Origin: Defluviitaleaceae bacterium
GTDB lineage: Bacteria > Bacillota > Clostridia > Lachnospirales > WRAX01
DNA length: 64,000 bases
Assembly: GCA_009779935.1 (NCBI GenBank)
Contig: WRAX01000004.1
Span: 1-64,000 of the forward strand
Direction of reading: 5' to 3'
The notes beneath the pieces were generated by a model, which was given only the letters and a program-made list of their open reading frames with translations, did not search any database and had not been told where the DNA came from. This document shows, one piece after another, positions 1 through 8,481 of the stretch. The first letter of the stretch is position 1. Every line of letters begins with the position of its first letter. The translations under genes were made by a program, and so were the position numbers.

Positions 1-1915
1 CTACTACTGCAAAGCCTTTACCGTGTTCACCTGCCCTTGCAGCTTCTACGCTGGCGTTTAGGGCAAGTAGGTTGGTTTGGAAGGCTATGTCTTGTATGGT
101 TTGTACTATTTTGGAGATGTTGTCACTAGAATCCTTAATTTGCCCCATGGCATCTACCATTTGCCCCATGGCGGCATTGCCTTCCTGGGCATTTTCAGCA
201 GATTTGCCTGAAAGCCGGTTGGCATTTCCTGCACTTTCTGCATTGGTGCGGGTTTGCTGGTTAATAAGGTCGATTGATGCGTTAAGCTCCTCTACACTGC
301 TTGCTTGCTCTTGCGCACCATTTGCCAAATCAATTGCGGATGTGGAAATTTGGGAAGAACCTGCAAACACATGCTCGGAAGCGTTGGTGATTTCGGACAT
401 GGTTCTGTGCAAAGTAGAACCAATGTTGTTTAAGCTATCCTTAATTGCGTCAAAGCTTCCCACATACTCACGGTTAATGCGCACAGTTAAATCGCCATCA
501 GAAACGGCTGATAAGGTTTTCCTGATTTCTTCAATATAAGCGGAAAGGATTTCGATGGTGCTATTTACAGCGTTTTTGATTTTTAAGAAATCACCTGCAT
601 AGTTGCCTGTTATATTGGTACCAAAGTCGCCTCTGGAAAGATTGTCCATAACATCACTTATCTCTGTTAGCGGCGCATCAACAGCGGCGGCAATTTGGTT
701 AAGGCCTTTCATAATATTGCCCCAACCGCCTGCATACCTGCTTGGATCAATTTGCACATTCATATCACCTTTTACGGCGGCGGCATCTACCATTGCACCA
801 ATTTCAGCATTTACAGCCTCCAAGTTGGCTTTCAAAGAATCCACAGCTTGGTTAAGCACGGCCTTTTTGCCCGGTAGTTGCTCCAAGTGGAAGCCAAAGT
901 CACCATCGCCAACTTGCTTCAAAACACCAAGCGCATTTACAAGGTCTTTAACAAAACCATCGGTAAAGCCGTTTAGTGCTTTTATCATATCTGCATAACC
1001 GCCTTTGTATTTAGAGGCATCAATGCGGTATTCGATATCGCCGTTTGTATTGGCCTCGTGGGCGAATTTATCAATATCATCCACAATACTTTTCATTGTG
1101 TTGATTAGCTTGTAAACATCGCCTGTTAGTATTCCAATCTCATCTTTTGTGACCTTGGAGTTGTCCAAGTTAATATTAAGCTGGCCGGCAGAAACTTGGG
1201 CAGTTAAGGAAACCAAATCTGTAACAGGCTTTGAAATAGCACGGGCGATAAGTATGGCAAGCAAAATGGCAACAAGCACCACAACTGCACCAATAATTAT
1301 AACCATATTACGAATGCCCTGTACATCCCCTGCAAGGTTAATTTCACTACTCGCAATTGCGGTGTTGGTCATGTCCACGAGATAGTCGGTGGCATCAATA
1401 ACACTATTAACGATGTAAACACCGCCTGTTACAACATCCAGTGCAGCAGCATGGTTGCCTGCTAAGGCATATCTATGGGCGGGCATAAAAATCTGGTCAA
1501 TATATTGCTGTGTCAAATTACGCACATTTTGGCTTAACAAAAATCTTTCTTCCCGGTCTGCCTGCGTAAAAGCTGAATTTCTTCTTATTGTATCATCATA
1601 GTCTTCCATAGCAGAAAGCACACCGGCGTGGAAGCCAAGCATTTCATTGTAAAGGGACATGATGGCATCTTGGTTGGCATTTGGGGCGTGCATTACCGTG
1701 CCTGTCAGCGTGCGCCTTATTGCACGTATGTTGGATTGCGCCTCCATAGAAGCTTGCCGCCTTGCCACGGATTGGTCTAAAAGGGTGCCGTAAGCATCGC
1801 TAACATTGCCAACTTGTACCCAAGCAACCACTGCCAAAACAATGGTTAGCAAAATTACTGCGCCAAAACCGATAATCATTTTACTGCTAATTTTGATGTT
1901 GTTAAACCATTTCAT
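1..1915 (-). CDS. Methyl-accepting chemotaxis protein with several HAMP-like repeats (C-terminus cut by window)
   Basis: Membrane chemoreceptor that signals to CheA/CheW; about 638 residues are visible and the C-terminal end lies outside the window. The start ATG at 1915 follows a GAGGGGGA ribosome site. An N-terminal membrane segment (about residues 12-32) is followed by an extracytoplasmic helical ligand domain, a second membrane segment (about 195-215) and a HAMP domain beginning ISKPVTDL. Before the signalling domain there are further HAMP-like segments, recognisable from repeated GDxxxxI motifs ([39 protein letters not shown]). The conserved signalling hairpin ([26 protein letters not shown]) is present at the window edge, read here in two parts: [14 protein letters not shown] and [12 protein letters not shown]. 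Ligand unknown. Confidence 0.93.
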   Translation of the reverse strand, partial: MKWFNNIKISSKMIIGFGAVILLTIVLAVVAWVQVGNVSDAYGTLLDQSVARRQASMEAQSNIRAIRRTLTGTVMHAPNANQDAIMSLYNEMLGFHAGVLSAMEDYDDTIRRNSAFTQADREERFLLSQNVRNLTQQYIDQIFMPAHRYALAGNHAAALDVVTGGVYIVNSVIDATDYLVDMTNTAIASSEINLAGDVQGIRNMVIIIGAVVVLVAILLAILIARAISKPVTDLVSLTAQVSAGQLNINLDNSKVTKDEIGILTGDVYKLINTMKSIVDDIDKFAHEANTNGDIEYRIDASKYKGGYADMIKALNGFTDGFVKDLVNALGVLKQVGDGDFGFHLEQLPGKKAVLNQAVDSLKANLEAVNAEIGAMVDAAAVKGDMNVQIDPSRYAGGWGNIMKGLNQIAAAVDAPLTEISDVMDNLSRGDFGTNITGNYAGDFLKIKNAVNSTIEILSAYIEEIRKTLSAVSDGDLTVRINREYVGSFDAIKDSLNNIGSTLHRTMSEITNASEHVFAGSSQISTSAIDLANGAQEQASSVEELNASIDLINQQTRTNAESAGNANRLSGKSAENAQEGNAAMGQMVDAMGQIKDSSDNISKIVQTIQDIAFQTNLLALNASVEAARAGEHGKGFAVV

Positions 1916-2053
1916 TAAAAATCCCCCTCGATAAGTTAGAGTTTAGTATGTCATCTTCTTTGGTGTTGCTTGCCCTACTTGTACCTAGTGTTGGGCATTC
2001 TGCTAATTATATCACAAGCTACAAATTTTGTCAAGAAAAAACATCAAATGGTA

Positions 2054-2485
2054 TTATTGTTGTTCTTTATACAACCTCATCCGCTCTTCATGGCTTACAA
2101 CTTTGTCTATTTGGTGCAACATCCACATATAGCCGAAGGGGTCGGAAAACATGGCGTTTTTTAAGCCCATGGCGGGCATCTCTGTAATCGGTACAACTTG
2201 CTGGCAACCATTGTCCATGGCGGCTTTCCAATTGGCATTTATGTCGGGCACCGCCACATTTATCCACATGCTGCACGGGTCGCCTGCTTTGGGGGCGATA
2301 AGCATATGCTGCGGGTTTTCGTCCAGCATATGTATACGGCTGCCGTAGATGGTGAAAACCACTTCGCTGTTGCCTACGCCAAAATCGGACACTTCCACCC
2401 GCTCCACTTCAAAAATCTTTTCGTAAAGCTCCATGGCGGCAATGGAACTTTTGGCAACCATGCACACTTCCAGTCCTGTAATCAT
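2054..2485 (-). CDS. VOC-superfamily (glyoxalase/PhnB-like) protein
   Basis: A 143-residue single VOC domain with the family's paired beta-alpha-beta-beta-beta units: an N-terminal strand (MITGLEVCMV), a helix followed by VVFTIYGSRIHML, and a C-terminal half ending in FSDPFGYMWMLHQ, which is the usual PhnB-type signature. ATG 2485 has an AAAGGAG site eight bases upstream. Such proteins bind a divalent metal and range from small-molecule lyases to antibiotic-binding proteins; the substrate cannot be told. It sits just downstream of the small coiled protein gene on the same strand. Confidence 0.8.
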   Translation of the reverse strand: MITGLEVCMVAKSSIAAMELYEKIFEVERVEVSDFGVGNSEVVFTIYGSRIHMLDENPQHMLIAPKAGDPCSMWINVAVPDINANWKAAMDNGCQQVVPITEMPAMGLKNAMFSDPFGYMWMLHQIDKVVSHEERMRLYKEQQ

Positions 2486-2497
2486 AGCATTTCTCCT

Positions 2498-2980
2498 TTA
2501 TTTTGGTTTGTTTCTATTGTTTTGTTGGTATTGTTGCAGTATATAGCTTTGCTGGGCGGGATTGGATTCCCTTGTGCCTATGCCCCTGCCTTCTTTGCCC
2601 CATATAGCTTTGGCGGCAATCTTTGTGCGCTCTTCCTGTGCACGTATTTTTACATCAATTTCCAGTACGGTTTGGATGGTCTCCTGTAAATGGCGCACTT
2701 GGTTCGGATAGTGCTGCCCCTTTTCTTGGAATGTTGCCTCTAATGGCTCAAATATAGCTTGAAAAGTATCATCGCAATGCAAAACCATGTCAATATGTGT
2801 TTGCTTTTGCTTACCCATTTCCACCAAAAACTCCCGCCGGTGTTCGGCGGATGGTGATGAGTACAGACTTTCTTGATTCTCGCAGATGCTAAGTATAGTT
2901 TCAAGGGCTTGCTGTTTTTTTGCTAAAATATCTGCCAATATTGCTAACTTGGTTTCAAATTGTTTGTTGTCATCTAACAT
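2498..2980 (-). CDS. Small helical protein, possibly a FlgN-like export chaperone
   Basis: About 160 residues, almost entirely predicted helical and charged (FETKLAILADILAKKQQALETI near the N-terminus, split here as FETKLAILADILAKKQ and QALETI). The start is taken at ATG 2980 because GGAGGGAG lies just upstream and the preceding deacetylase gene stops two bases before it; a longer reading frame would run far into that gene. The two-helix pattern and size recall FlgN-type flagellar chaperones, but no diagnostic motif is visible and no flagellar genes are adjacent. The C-terminus is Gln/Asn-rich. Function uncertain. Confidence 0.6.
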   Translation of the reverse strand: MLDDNKQFETKLAILADILAKKQQALETILSICENQESLYSSPSAEHRREFLVEMGKQKQTHIDMVLHCDDTFQAIFEPLEATFQEKGQHYPNQVRHLQETIQTVLEIDVKIRAQEERTKIAAKAIWGKEGRGIGTRESNPAQQSYILQQYQQNNRNKPK

Positions 2981-2981
2981 C

Positions 2982-4337
2982 TTACTCCCTCCGCTGGTCC
3001 CTGTAAAAACCACGGTATACCTTGCCTGCTTCAAGGGTTTTGCCTGCACCGGCATACAATTCATCTACGGTTACAAAGGTAAAGCCCTGCTCCAACAATA
3101 TGTCTACAGCTTGTATTGCTGCCATTACAGTGCTTTCGTGGATGTCGTGCAGTAAAATTATGCTGCCTTCTCTTGCACGTGCAACAATGTGGTTTCGGGT
3201 TACATCGGTGTCCCAATACCGCCAATCTTGCGGATCCACACTCCACATAATTACGGATTTGCCCTGTTCTTCCGCCGCTTCCAACACAGTGTCGTTAAAT
3301 GCGCCGAAGGGCGGGCGTAAAAGGGTGGGGTAATGGCCTGTTATATCATAAATGATACTGCTGGTTTTCTCTATTTCCTGGGCAATTTGCAATCTGCTTT
3401 GGGAGGTAAAAATCCTATGGCTATAAGAATGGTTGCCTATTTGATGCCCTTCGTCATAAATGCGCTGCACAATTTCGGGATGCTCCTGCGCACTGGCACC
3501 TAAAAGGAAGAAGGTGGCACGCACGCCCCGTTCTGCAAAAGCATCCAGCAGCATGGGGGTAAAGCGGTGGTGGGGGCCGTCATCAAAGGTGATTGCCAAT
3601 TTAGTGCCGGACGGTTGAGATTGGGGTGCCGGGAAAGGCCCCTGCCAAATTTCACCCAAACCTTCCAAGGGCAGGGTTATGGTTTCGGTGGTTGTGTCGT
3701 TGGTAATGTGTAAAAAAATACTTTCTCTGTTAAACGTAAAGCACTCATCCCCCGCAAGATATATCTGCTCGCCTGCTAAGTAGGCAAGGGTTTGCCTAAA
3801 ATCCGCACCATTGGCAAATAAATCTTCCGGTGCTATCTCCCTCTCCTCATACAAATCGTAGTTTACAACCAAATGCTCGGCTGTAAAGCCGCTAATATCG
3901 CCGTAAAACCGTAAATCCAGTGCAATCCCTAAAATATCATCGCCGTAGGCGTATGTGCGGGGGCGCATGTGTATGTTTCCGCTGGTATTTTCCGTGGCAA
4001 AGCGGGAAATTATCCCATACACCATCTCCGCTACCAAATCATTAAGAATTTCGCTGCGGCTGACGGGATACACCAAATCCATTACAAAATACCCGTCATC
4101 CTCACGAAAAGATTGGAAAGGAATGCCCAGTACCTGCCCGCCGGGCATGCCGCTGCTGGTTTCGGCGTAAAAACGCAAAAAATCGGCGGTGGGGGCTTGC
4201 GGCACCTCCGCCATATCCGCATGGATAATATTTGTGGAAGGGGCTTGGGCATGCAATTGGGAATTGTTATTGCTGCTGCATCCCACCAAAATCAACAAAA
4301 ATATAATGCATACAGCCAAAAAAAGGCTCTTTTTCAT
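2982..4337 (-). CDS. Lipoprotein polysaccharide deacetylase (NodB fold) with N-terminal DUF3298/PdaC-like domain
   Basis: A 451-residue surface lipoprotein: a hydrophobic N-terminus with lipobox (LILVGC) predicts attachment to the outer face of the membrane. Residues about 50-230 resemble the DUF4163/DUF3298 region found ahead of deacetylase domains in PdaC-type enzymes. The NodB domain (about 245-430) keeps the catalytic signature: TFDDGP with the metal-binding Asp, HSYSH with the two metal His, RPPFG, and LLHDIH. Expected role is N-deacetylation of peptidoglycan or another wall glycan. It is followed after one base by the small helical gene, so the two are probably co-transcribed. Confidence 0.88.
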   Translation of the reverse strand: MKKSLFLAVCIIFLLILVGCSSNNNSQLHAQAPSTNIIHADMAEVPQAPTADFLRFYAETSSGMPGGQVLGIPFQSFREDDGYFVMDLVYPVSRSEILNDLVAEMVYGIISRFATENTSGNIHMRPRTYAYGDDILGIALDLRFYGDISGFTAEHLVVNYDLYEEREIAPEDLFANGADFRQTLAYLAGEQIYLAGDECFTFNRESIFLHITNDTTTETITLPLEGLGEIWQGPFPAPQSQPSGTKLAITFDDGPHHRFTPMLLDAFAERGVRATFFLLGASAQEHPEIVQRIYDEGHQIGNHSYSHRIFTSQSRLQIAQEIEKTSSIIYDITGHYPTLLRPPFGAFNDTVLEAAEEQGKSVIMWSVDPQDWRYWDTDVTRNHIVARAREGSIILLHDIHESTVMAAIQAVDILLEQGFTFVTVDELYAGAGKTLEAGKVYRGFYRDQRRE

Positions 4338-4420
4338 CTAAACGCCCCCAGATTTTTTACATATGTTGATTATAACCCAAATTGGTGCAAATTTCAATGG
4401 CATTTTTTCAAAAATTTTTC

Positions 4421-4449
4421 TTGACATGGATGGGTTAATGTGGTAGAAT
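4421..4449 (+). promoter_or_regulatory. Sigma-A promoter for rpmG-secE-nusG
   Basis: TTGACA (4421-4426), 17-base spacer, TAGAAT (4444-4449), about 60 bases before rpmG. Nearly consensus. Confidence 0.8.
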
Positions 4450-4511
4450 CTTATGAAGTGCCAAAAATGGCTTTATTTTTTGTGTTATTCACAATTATAC
4501 GAGGTGACAAG

Positions 4512-4661
4512 ATGAGAACAAAAATCACACTTGCCTGCACAGAATGCAAGCAGCGCAACTACGAATCCAAAAAAGACAAAAAAACCCATCCTGACCGTAT
4601 GGAGTTTAAGAAGCATTGTAAATTTTGCAACAAGCACACTCCGCATAGAGAAACCAGATAA
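4512..4661 (+). CDS. rpmG: 50S ribosomal protein L33
   Basis: A 49-residue zinc-ribbon L33: CTEC near residue 9 and CKFC near residue 36 supply the four cysteines of the zinc-binding form, and the C-terminus HTPHRETR is typical. ATG 4512 follows GAGGTGACAAG. As in most Firmicutes it leads the secE-nusG-L11-L1 block and starts directly after a near-consensus promoter. Confidence 0.97.
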   Translation: MRTKITLACTECKQRNYESKKDKKTHPDRMEFKKHCKFCNKHTPHRETR

Positions 4662-4679
4662 TTTTTGGAGGGTATTTTT

Positions 4680-4913
4680 ATGGATGATAACAACAAAAAA
4701 ACAGGCGATGACGGCTCCATTATGAACAATGCAACATCTTGGTGGGGTGGGATTGTTGGCGAATTTAAGCGAATTTCTTGGCCAACACGCCCACAACTGA
4801 TTAAGATGACCATTGCAGCAATTACCATCAGTGGTATTTTTGGCGCATTAATTTTCGCTTATGATTTTATTTTGGGCTTTTTGTACCGTGGCTTAGTCAC
4901 CTTGGTAGGTTAG
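4680..4913 (+). CDS. secE: Preprotein translocase subunit SecE
   Basis: A 77-residue single-span SecE. The conserved amphipathic helix and hinge (GEFKRISWPTRPQL) precede one membrane segment (IAAITISGIFGALIFAYDFI). ATG 4680 is chosen over an upstream in-frame TTG because GGAGG at 4667-4671 serves it at normal spacing and overlaps the TTG itself. It partners SecY in the translocon and is followed by nusG. Confidence 0.96.
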   Translation: MDDNNKKTGDDGSIMNNATSWWGGIVGEFKRISWPTRPQLIKMTIAAITISGIFGALIFAYDFILGFLYRGLVTLVG

Positions 4914-4921
4914 AGGTGGCT

Positions 4922-5458
4922 ATGTCTGAATACACACAGCAAAGTGAGGCTTTATGGTATGTGGTGCATACATACAGCGGGTATGAAAACAAAGTAAAGG
5001 CAAATATTGAAAAGATTGTGGAAACCCGTGGAATGCACGACCAGATTTTGGAAGTTAGCGTGCCCACCCAAAATGTAGTGGAAGTTAAAAACGGCGTGCG
5101 CAAAACGGTTAACCGTAAGGTTTTACCCGGTTATGTGCTGGTGCAAATGCATATGAATGATGAAACGTGGTATGTGGTGCGCAACACCCGTGGTGTTACC
5201 AGTTTTGTGGGACCGGGCAGCAAACCTGTACCGCTTACTGACGAAGAGATGCACACCATGGGCTTAATTGCGGCGGAAACCGTCAACTTTGACTTTGCGG
5301 AAGGTGAAGTCGTGCGGATTACGTCCGGATCCTTTATGGATTCTACAGGTTCAATCCAAGAAGTGAACCACAACCGCCAAACTGTTACGGTGGCACTTAG
5401 CATATTCGGCAGGGAAACCCCTGTGGAGCTTGAATTTACTGAAATTGAGAGGCTATAA
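4922..5458 (+). CDS. nusG: Transcription termination/antitermination factor NusG
   Basis: About 178 residues: the NGN domain opens with ALWYVVHTYSGYENKVK, contains LPGYVLVQM and VRNTRGVTSFVG, and the C-terminal KOW domain includes EGEVVRITSGSF. NusG binds RNA polymerase and, in bacteria with Rho, couples it to Rho; a rho gene is also in this window (24826). The ATG at 4922 has GAGG about five bases upstream; a GTG six bases earlier is in the same frame and cannot be excluded. Confidence 0.97.
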   Translation: MSEYTQQSEALWYVVHTYSGYENKVKANIEKIVETRGMHDQILEVSVPTQNVVEVKNGVRKTVNRKVLPGYVLVQMHMNDETWYVVRNTRGVTSFVGPGSKPVPLTDEEMHTMGLIAAETVNFDFAEGEVVRITSGSFMDSTGSIQEVNHNRQTVTVALSIFGRETPVELEFTEIERL

Positions 5459-5463
5459 CCAAT

Positions 5464-5493
5464 AAGTGGGAGGGGAAACCCGTTAATACCACC
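5464..5493 (+). promoter_or_regulatory. Hairpin leader before rplK, candidate L1-binding site (copy 1)
   Basis: GTGG/CCAC outer pairing and GGG-AAA-CCC inner pairing with an asymmetric internal loop, ending just before the AAGGAGG of rplK. The same element recurs before rplA at 7200-7228. Ribosomal protein L1 is known to repress L11-L1 operons by binding an mRNA mimic of its 23S rRNA site; assignment here rests on duplication, position and fold. Confidence 0.65.
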
Positions 5494-5509
5494 AAGGAGG
5501 AAAATAAAA

Positions 5510-5935
5510 ATGGCAAAAAAAGTAACAGGACTTATTAAGTTCCAAATCCCGGCGGGGGCAGCAACCCCTGCGCCACCGGTTGGCCCTGCGCTTGGCCAGC
5601 ATGGTGTAAACCTTATGGGCTTTTGTAAGGAGTTTAATGATAGAACGGCAAAGCAAAAAGGTATGATAATTCCTGTGGTTATCACCGTTTATGCGGATAA
5701 ATCCTTTACATTTATTACCAAAACACCACCTGCAGCAATTTTGCTTAAGAAAGCGGCAGGTATCGAAAAAGCCAGCGGCGAGCCGCATAAGACAAAGGTT
5801 GCTACAGTAACCTCTGCCCAGGTTAAAGAAATTGCACAAACTAAAATGGAAGACCTTAATGCCGCCAGCATTGAAGCGGCAATGTCCATAATTTCCGGCA
5901 CGGCCCGCAGCATGGGCATTGTTGTCGAAGGTTAA
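5510..5935 (+). CDS. rplK: 50S ribosomal protein L11
   Basis: A 141-residue, full-length L11. The N-terminal domain has the proline-rich stretch [20 protein letters not shown], and the C-terminal rRNA-binding domain has [14 protein letters not shown] and SMGIVVEG. L11 forms the GTPase-associated centre and is needed for RelA activation on stalled ribosomes; relA is at 21889. The start ATG has AAGGAGG upstream. Unusually rplA does not follow directly: three accessory genes and a gene remnant intervene. Confidence 0.98.
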   Translation: MAKKVTGLIKFQIPAGAATPAPPVGPALGQHGVNLMGFCKEFNDRTAKQKGMIIPVVITVYADKSFTFITKTPPAAILLKKAAGIEKASGEPHKTKVATVTSAQVKEIAQTKMEDLNAASIEAAMSIISGTARSMGIVVEG

Positions 5936-5955
5936 ATATATAGGGGGAATTAGAT

Positions 5956-6267
5956 ATGTTGATTGTAACCATGCAGGAAATTCCAGGCAAGCAAATTGCA
6001 AATATGGGTCTTGTTCAAGGTAGCGTTGTGCAAACAAAGCATATCGGCCGTGACATTGGTGCAAGCTTCAAAAGCCTTGTGGGCGGCGAAATCAAAGCCT
6101 ACACCGAATTGATGGTGGAAGCACGTAAAATTGCCACCGACAGAATGGTGGAGCAGGCAAAAGCCCTTAATGCCGATGCTATTGTTGCAGTTAGGTATAT
6201 TACTTGTTCTGTTATGGGTGGCGCTTCGGAGGTTATGGCTTATGGCACGGCAGTTAAATTTGCGTAA
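5956..6267 (+). CDS. YbjQ/UPF0145 family protein inserted in the rplK-rplA operon
   Basis: A 103-residue single-domain protein of the YbjQ (heavy-metal-binding-domain-like, UPF0145) family, recognised from VQGSVVQTKHIGRDI, GEIKAYTELMVEAR, and the terminal LNADAIVAVRY with EVMAYGTAVKF. Family members form oligomeric rings and have no agreed function. ATG 5956 follows AGGGGGAATTAG. Its last 26 bases also encode the N-terminus of the next gene in another frame, and a decayed copy of its 3' end occurs at 6681-6773. Confidence 0.85.
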   Translation: MLIVTMQEIPGKQIANMGLVQGSVVQTKHIGRDIGASFKSLVGGEIKAYTELMVEARKIATDRMVEQAKALNADAIVAVRYITCSVMGGASEVMAYGTAVKFA

Positions 6268-6682
6268 AGCGTTAAGGATTTTTGCAGTAGCACTAATTAT
6301 GGTGGTGGGGCTTGTTGTGCTTACCGCTTGTGACGGGGCAAACAGCCACTCCTTTACCCTATCTGTAAACGAAAATTTTACAAGTTTTGACGGTGGATAC
6401 TCTGTTACCGCTGACAGGATTGATAGAGGTCATCGTAACCGCACCTTTAATCTTAGTGCTTCAGATCTCGGGGCGATTCATGTATACAGCACTGTTGGCG
6501 AAGGTAGTGTAACCCTTACCATTTCCCAAGATGGTACAGAGGATGGCACGGAGGTGGTTTTGAACTTGTCAAACGGTTTTGACGGGTTCGTTGACACATC
6601 CAGCCTAAATCCTGGGCGCATCCGCTTTTCATTGCGCTACAATAGTGTGCGTGATGTTTATACAGTGGTAACTTGGAATTGA
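6242..6682 (+). CDS. Small lipoprotein, tandem paralogue 1
   Basis: A 146-residue predicted lipoprotein: signal peptide with VLTAC lipobox, then a beta-rich domain with DRIDRGHRNRTFNL, STVGEGSVTLTIS and LNPGRIRFSLRY. The start is set at ATG 6242 by comparison with its paralogue at 6748, which begins with the same residues, and by GGAGG at 6228-6232, inside the YbjQ gene. It therefore overlaps the YbjQ gene by 26 bases. I do not recognise the family. It may be exported and bind something at the cell surface; function unknown. Confidence 0.8.
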   Translation: MARQLNLRKALRIFAVALIMVVGLVVLTACDGANSHSFTLSVNENFTSFDGGYSVTADRIDRGHRNRTFNLSASDLGAIHVYSTVGEGSVTLTISQDGTEDGTEVVLNLSNGFDGFVDTSSLNPGRIRFSLRYNSVRDVYTVVTWN

Positions 6683-6773
6683 TAGATTACTTGCAGTTTT
6701 AGAAATTGACCACCCTGTTAATGGCAGTGATTTGGAGGTTGTAGCTTATGACACAGCAGCTAAATTTGCATAA
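6681..6773 (+). pseudogene. Decayed 3' remnant of a duplicated YbjQ gene
   Basis: Reading from 6681 gives 30 codons without a start, ending EVVAYDTAAKFA-stop. Aligned without gaps to the last 30 residues of the YbjQ protein at 5956, about 16 positions match, including EV-AY-TA-KFA at the end. The remnant occupies exactly the place upstream of lipoprotein 2 that the YbjQ 3' end occupies upstream of lipoprotein 1, so a YbjQ-lipoprotein pair was duplicated and the first part of one copy deleted. Confidence 0.75.
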
Positions 6774-7188
6774 AGTATTACGGATTTTTGCAGCGGCACT
6801 AATTATGATGGCGGGGCTTGCGGTATTTACTGCTTGCGATGGTCCCAATAGCAGTGCTTTTACTGTGTCTGTAAACCATCAAGAGAGAACCTTGGAATCC
6901 GGCTTTTCTGCAACCGCTGATAGGATAGATAGAGGGCACCGCAACCGCACATTTAACCTTAATGCCACCGAGCTTAGAATGGTTCAAGTATTCAGCACTG
7001 TGGGCGAAGGGGATTTGACCCTTACCATCTCCCAAAACGGTGAAGAGGATGGTACGGAGATTGTGCTTGACCTGTCAGAGGGTTTTATGGGGCATGTTGA
7101 TACGTCCAGTTTAAGCCCCGGGCGCATTCGCTTTTCCCTTAGATATAGCGGTGTGCGTGATGTTAGCACAACAGTTACTTGGAATTAA
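6748..7188 (+). CDS. Small lipoprotein, tandem paralogue 2
   Basis: A 146-residue paralogue of the gene at 6242: same signal peptide plan (VFTAC lipobox) and the same DRIDRGHRNRTFNL, VGEGDLTLTIS and SPGRIRFSLRY blocks, so both copies appear under protein-level constraint. ATG 6748 has GGAGG nine bases upstream, identical spacing to copy 1. Start-to-start distance of the two copies is 506 bases. It ends 12 bases before the leader of rplA. Family and function not recognised. Confidence 0.8.
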   Translation: MTQQLNLHKVLRIFAAALIMMAGLAVFTACDGPNSSAFTVSVNHQERTLESGFSATADRIDRGHRNRTFNLNATELRMVQVFSTVGEGDLTLTISQNGEEDGTEIVLDLSEGFMGHVDTSSLSPGRIRFSLRYSGVRDVSTTVTWN

Positions 7189-7199
7189 TAATTGGAAAT

Positions 7200-7228
7200 A
7201 AGTGGGAGGGGAAACCCGTTTGTACCAC
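7200..7228 (+). promoter_or_regulatory. Hairpin leader before rplA, candidate L1-binding site (copy 2)
   Basis: Near-identical to the element at 5464-5493 (AAGTGGGAGGGGAAACCCGT followed by a short spacer and TACCAC), again placed directly upstream of the AGGAGG of an r-protein gene. Consistent with L1 controlling rplK and rplA translation separately. Confidence 0.65.
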
Positions 7229-7242
7229 AAGGAGGATGTAAA

Positions 7243-7938
7243 ATGCCAAAAAAAGGTAAAAAATTCCGCAAAGCGGCGGAAATGGTTAACAGCGAAATGC
7301 AATACGACACAACAGAGGCTATTGAATTGGTAACAAAAGCCGCATTTGCTAAGTTTGATGAAACTGTGGAAGCCCATATCCGCTTGGGTGTTGACGGCAG
7401 ACATGCAGAGCAGCAAGTGCGTGGCACAGTGGTTTTGCCCCACGGAACAGGCAAAACCCAGCGTATATTGGTTTTTGCCAAGGGCGATAAAGCCAAGGAA
7501 GCGGAAGTTGCCGGTGCGGATTTTGTGGGTGCGGAAGAACTTATCCCAAAAATCCAAAATGAAAACTGGTTTGAATATGATGTTATTGTTGCAACCCCGG
7601 ACATGATGGGAGTTGTTGGCCGCCTTGGTAAGGTGCTTGGCCCGAAAGGCTTGATGCCAAACCCCAAAACAGGTACAGTTACCATGGATGTTGCCAAGGC
7701 TATTGAGGAAATTAAGGCCGGTAAGGTCGAATATCGCTTGGATAAAACCAATATCGTGCATGTGCCTGTGGGCAAGGTTTCCTTTGGTGTGGAAAAACTG
7801 ACCGAAAACTTTGAAACCCTTATTGCCGCCGTTGTTAAGGCTAAGCCATCTGCCGCAAAGGGTCAATATTTGCGCAGTGTGGTGCTGGCTTCCACCATGG
7901 GGCCGGGGGTTAAGGTTAATCCTGCAAAATTAAGTTAG
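7243..7938 (+). CDS. rplA: 50S ribosomal protein L1
   Basis: A 231-residue full-length L1, with [14 protein letters not shown], the domain II block [20 protein letters not shown] and the C-terminal SSTMGPGV-like end ([15 protein letters not shown]). It binds the L1 stalk of 23S rRNA and its own mRNA. ATG 7243 follows AAGGAGG. The usual rplJ-rplL neighbours are absent; a strong terminator follows instead. Confidence 0.98.
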   Translation: MPKKGKKFRKAAEMVNSEMQYDTTEAIELVTKAAFAKFDETVEAHIRLGVDGRHAEQQVRGTVVLPHGTGKTQRILVFAKGDKAKEAEVAGADFVGAEELIPKIQNENWFEYDVIVATPDMMGVVGRLGKVLGPKGLMPNPKTGTVTMDVAKAIEEIKAGKVEYRLDKTNIVHVPVGKVSFGVEKLTENFETLIAAVVKAKPSAAKGQYLRSVVLASTMGPGVKVNPAKLS

Positions 7939-7961
7939 TAATGCAACTGTTTGTTAAAGTT

Positions 7962-8001
7962 AAAAAAGCCATAGCCCCGAGATGTGGGGTTATGGCTTTT
8001 T
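7962..8001 (+). terminator. Rho-independent terminator after rplA
   Basis: AAAAAGCCATAGCCCC pairs with GGGGTTATGGCTTTTT around a short loop; the U-run lies on the plus strand and the A-run gives some bidirectional activity for the convergent gene at 8011. Confidence 0.85.
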
Positions 8002-8010
8002 GAAATTGTA

Positions 8011-8481
8011 TTATTTCACAAATATAGGGCTATCATTTTCGGAGCAAATTTCACCGGAATCCCTATAACCCATTTTTGTCCAAAATTCCTTGGCTACCTC
8101 CTCGGTGGTCAAATACATACCGTGGATATTTTTTGTACTTAGCCGCTTTTCGGCGTGATTTGCCAATGCTTTACCGTGCCCGGCATGCCGCAAGTCTGCT
8201 GTTACATAAATCTCACGGATGGTTCCGTATCCTTCCTTTACGCACCAATCACTCTCCTGCGAATCTATCTGATACAGGATGAAACCTTTGGCAATATCAT
8301 CTATAAACAAAATATCTAAGAAAACGATTTCGGTGGCAGCCCGCCTTATTAGTGCATTTTGCCATCTATCTAACTGGTCTTCGGTAAGCTGCTCATTATA
8401 ATCTTGGTGAAAACAAGTGGTTAACATTTCTTTGAATGCAACATAATCCGAATCTGAATAACTACAAATTTTGACTTCCAT
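8011..8481 (-). CDS. GNAT-family N-acetyltransferase
   Basis: A 156-residue GNAT protein. The acetyl-CoA-binding motif A is visible as IREIYVTADLRHAGHGKALA (R/Q-x-x-G-x-G/A type) and the C-terminal motif B as EVAKEFWTKMGYRDSG. Substrate unknown. ATG 8481 follows GAGGAGG. It stands alone, convergent with the ribosomal operon. Confidence 0.85.
   Translation of the reverse strand: MEVKICSYSDSDYVAFKEMLTTCFHQDYNEQLTEDQLDRWQNALIRRAATEIVFLDILFIDDIAKGFILYQIDSQESDWCVKEGYGTIREIYVTADLRHAGHGKALANHAEKRLSTKNIHGMYLTTEEVAKEFWTKMGYRDSGEICSENDSPIFVK

Noticed and set aside
603-998. Plus-strand open frame of 131 codons opposite the chemoreceptor
   Set aside because: The minus-strand frame encodes a continuous recognisable chemoreceptor; the plus frame is its shadow with no ribosome site.
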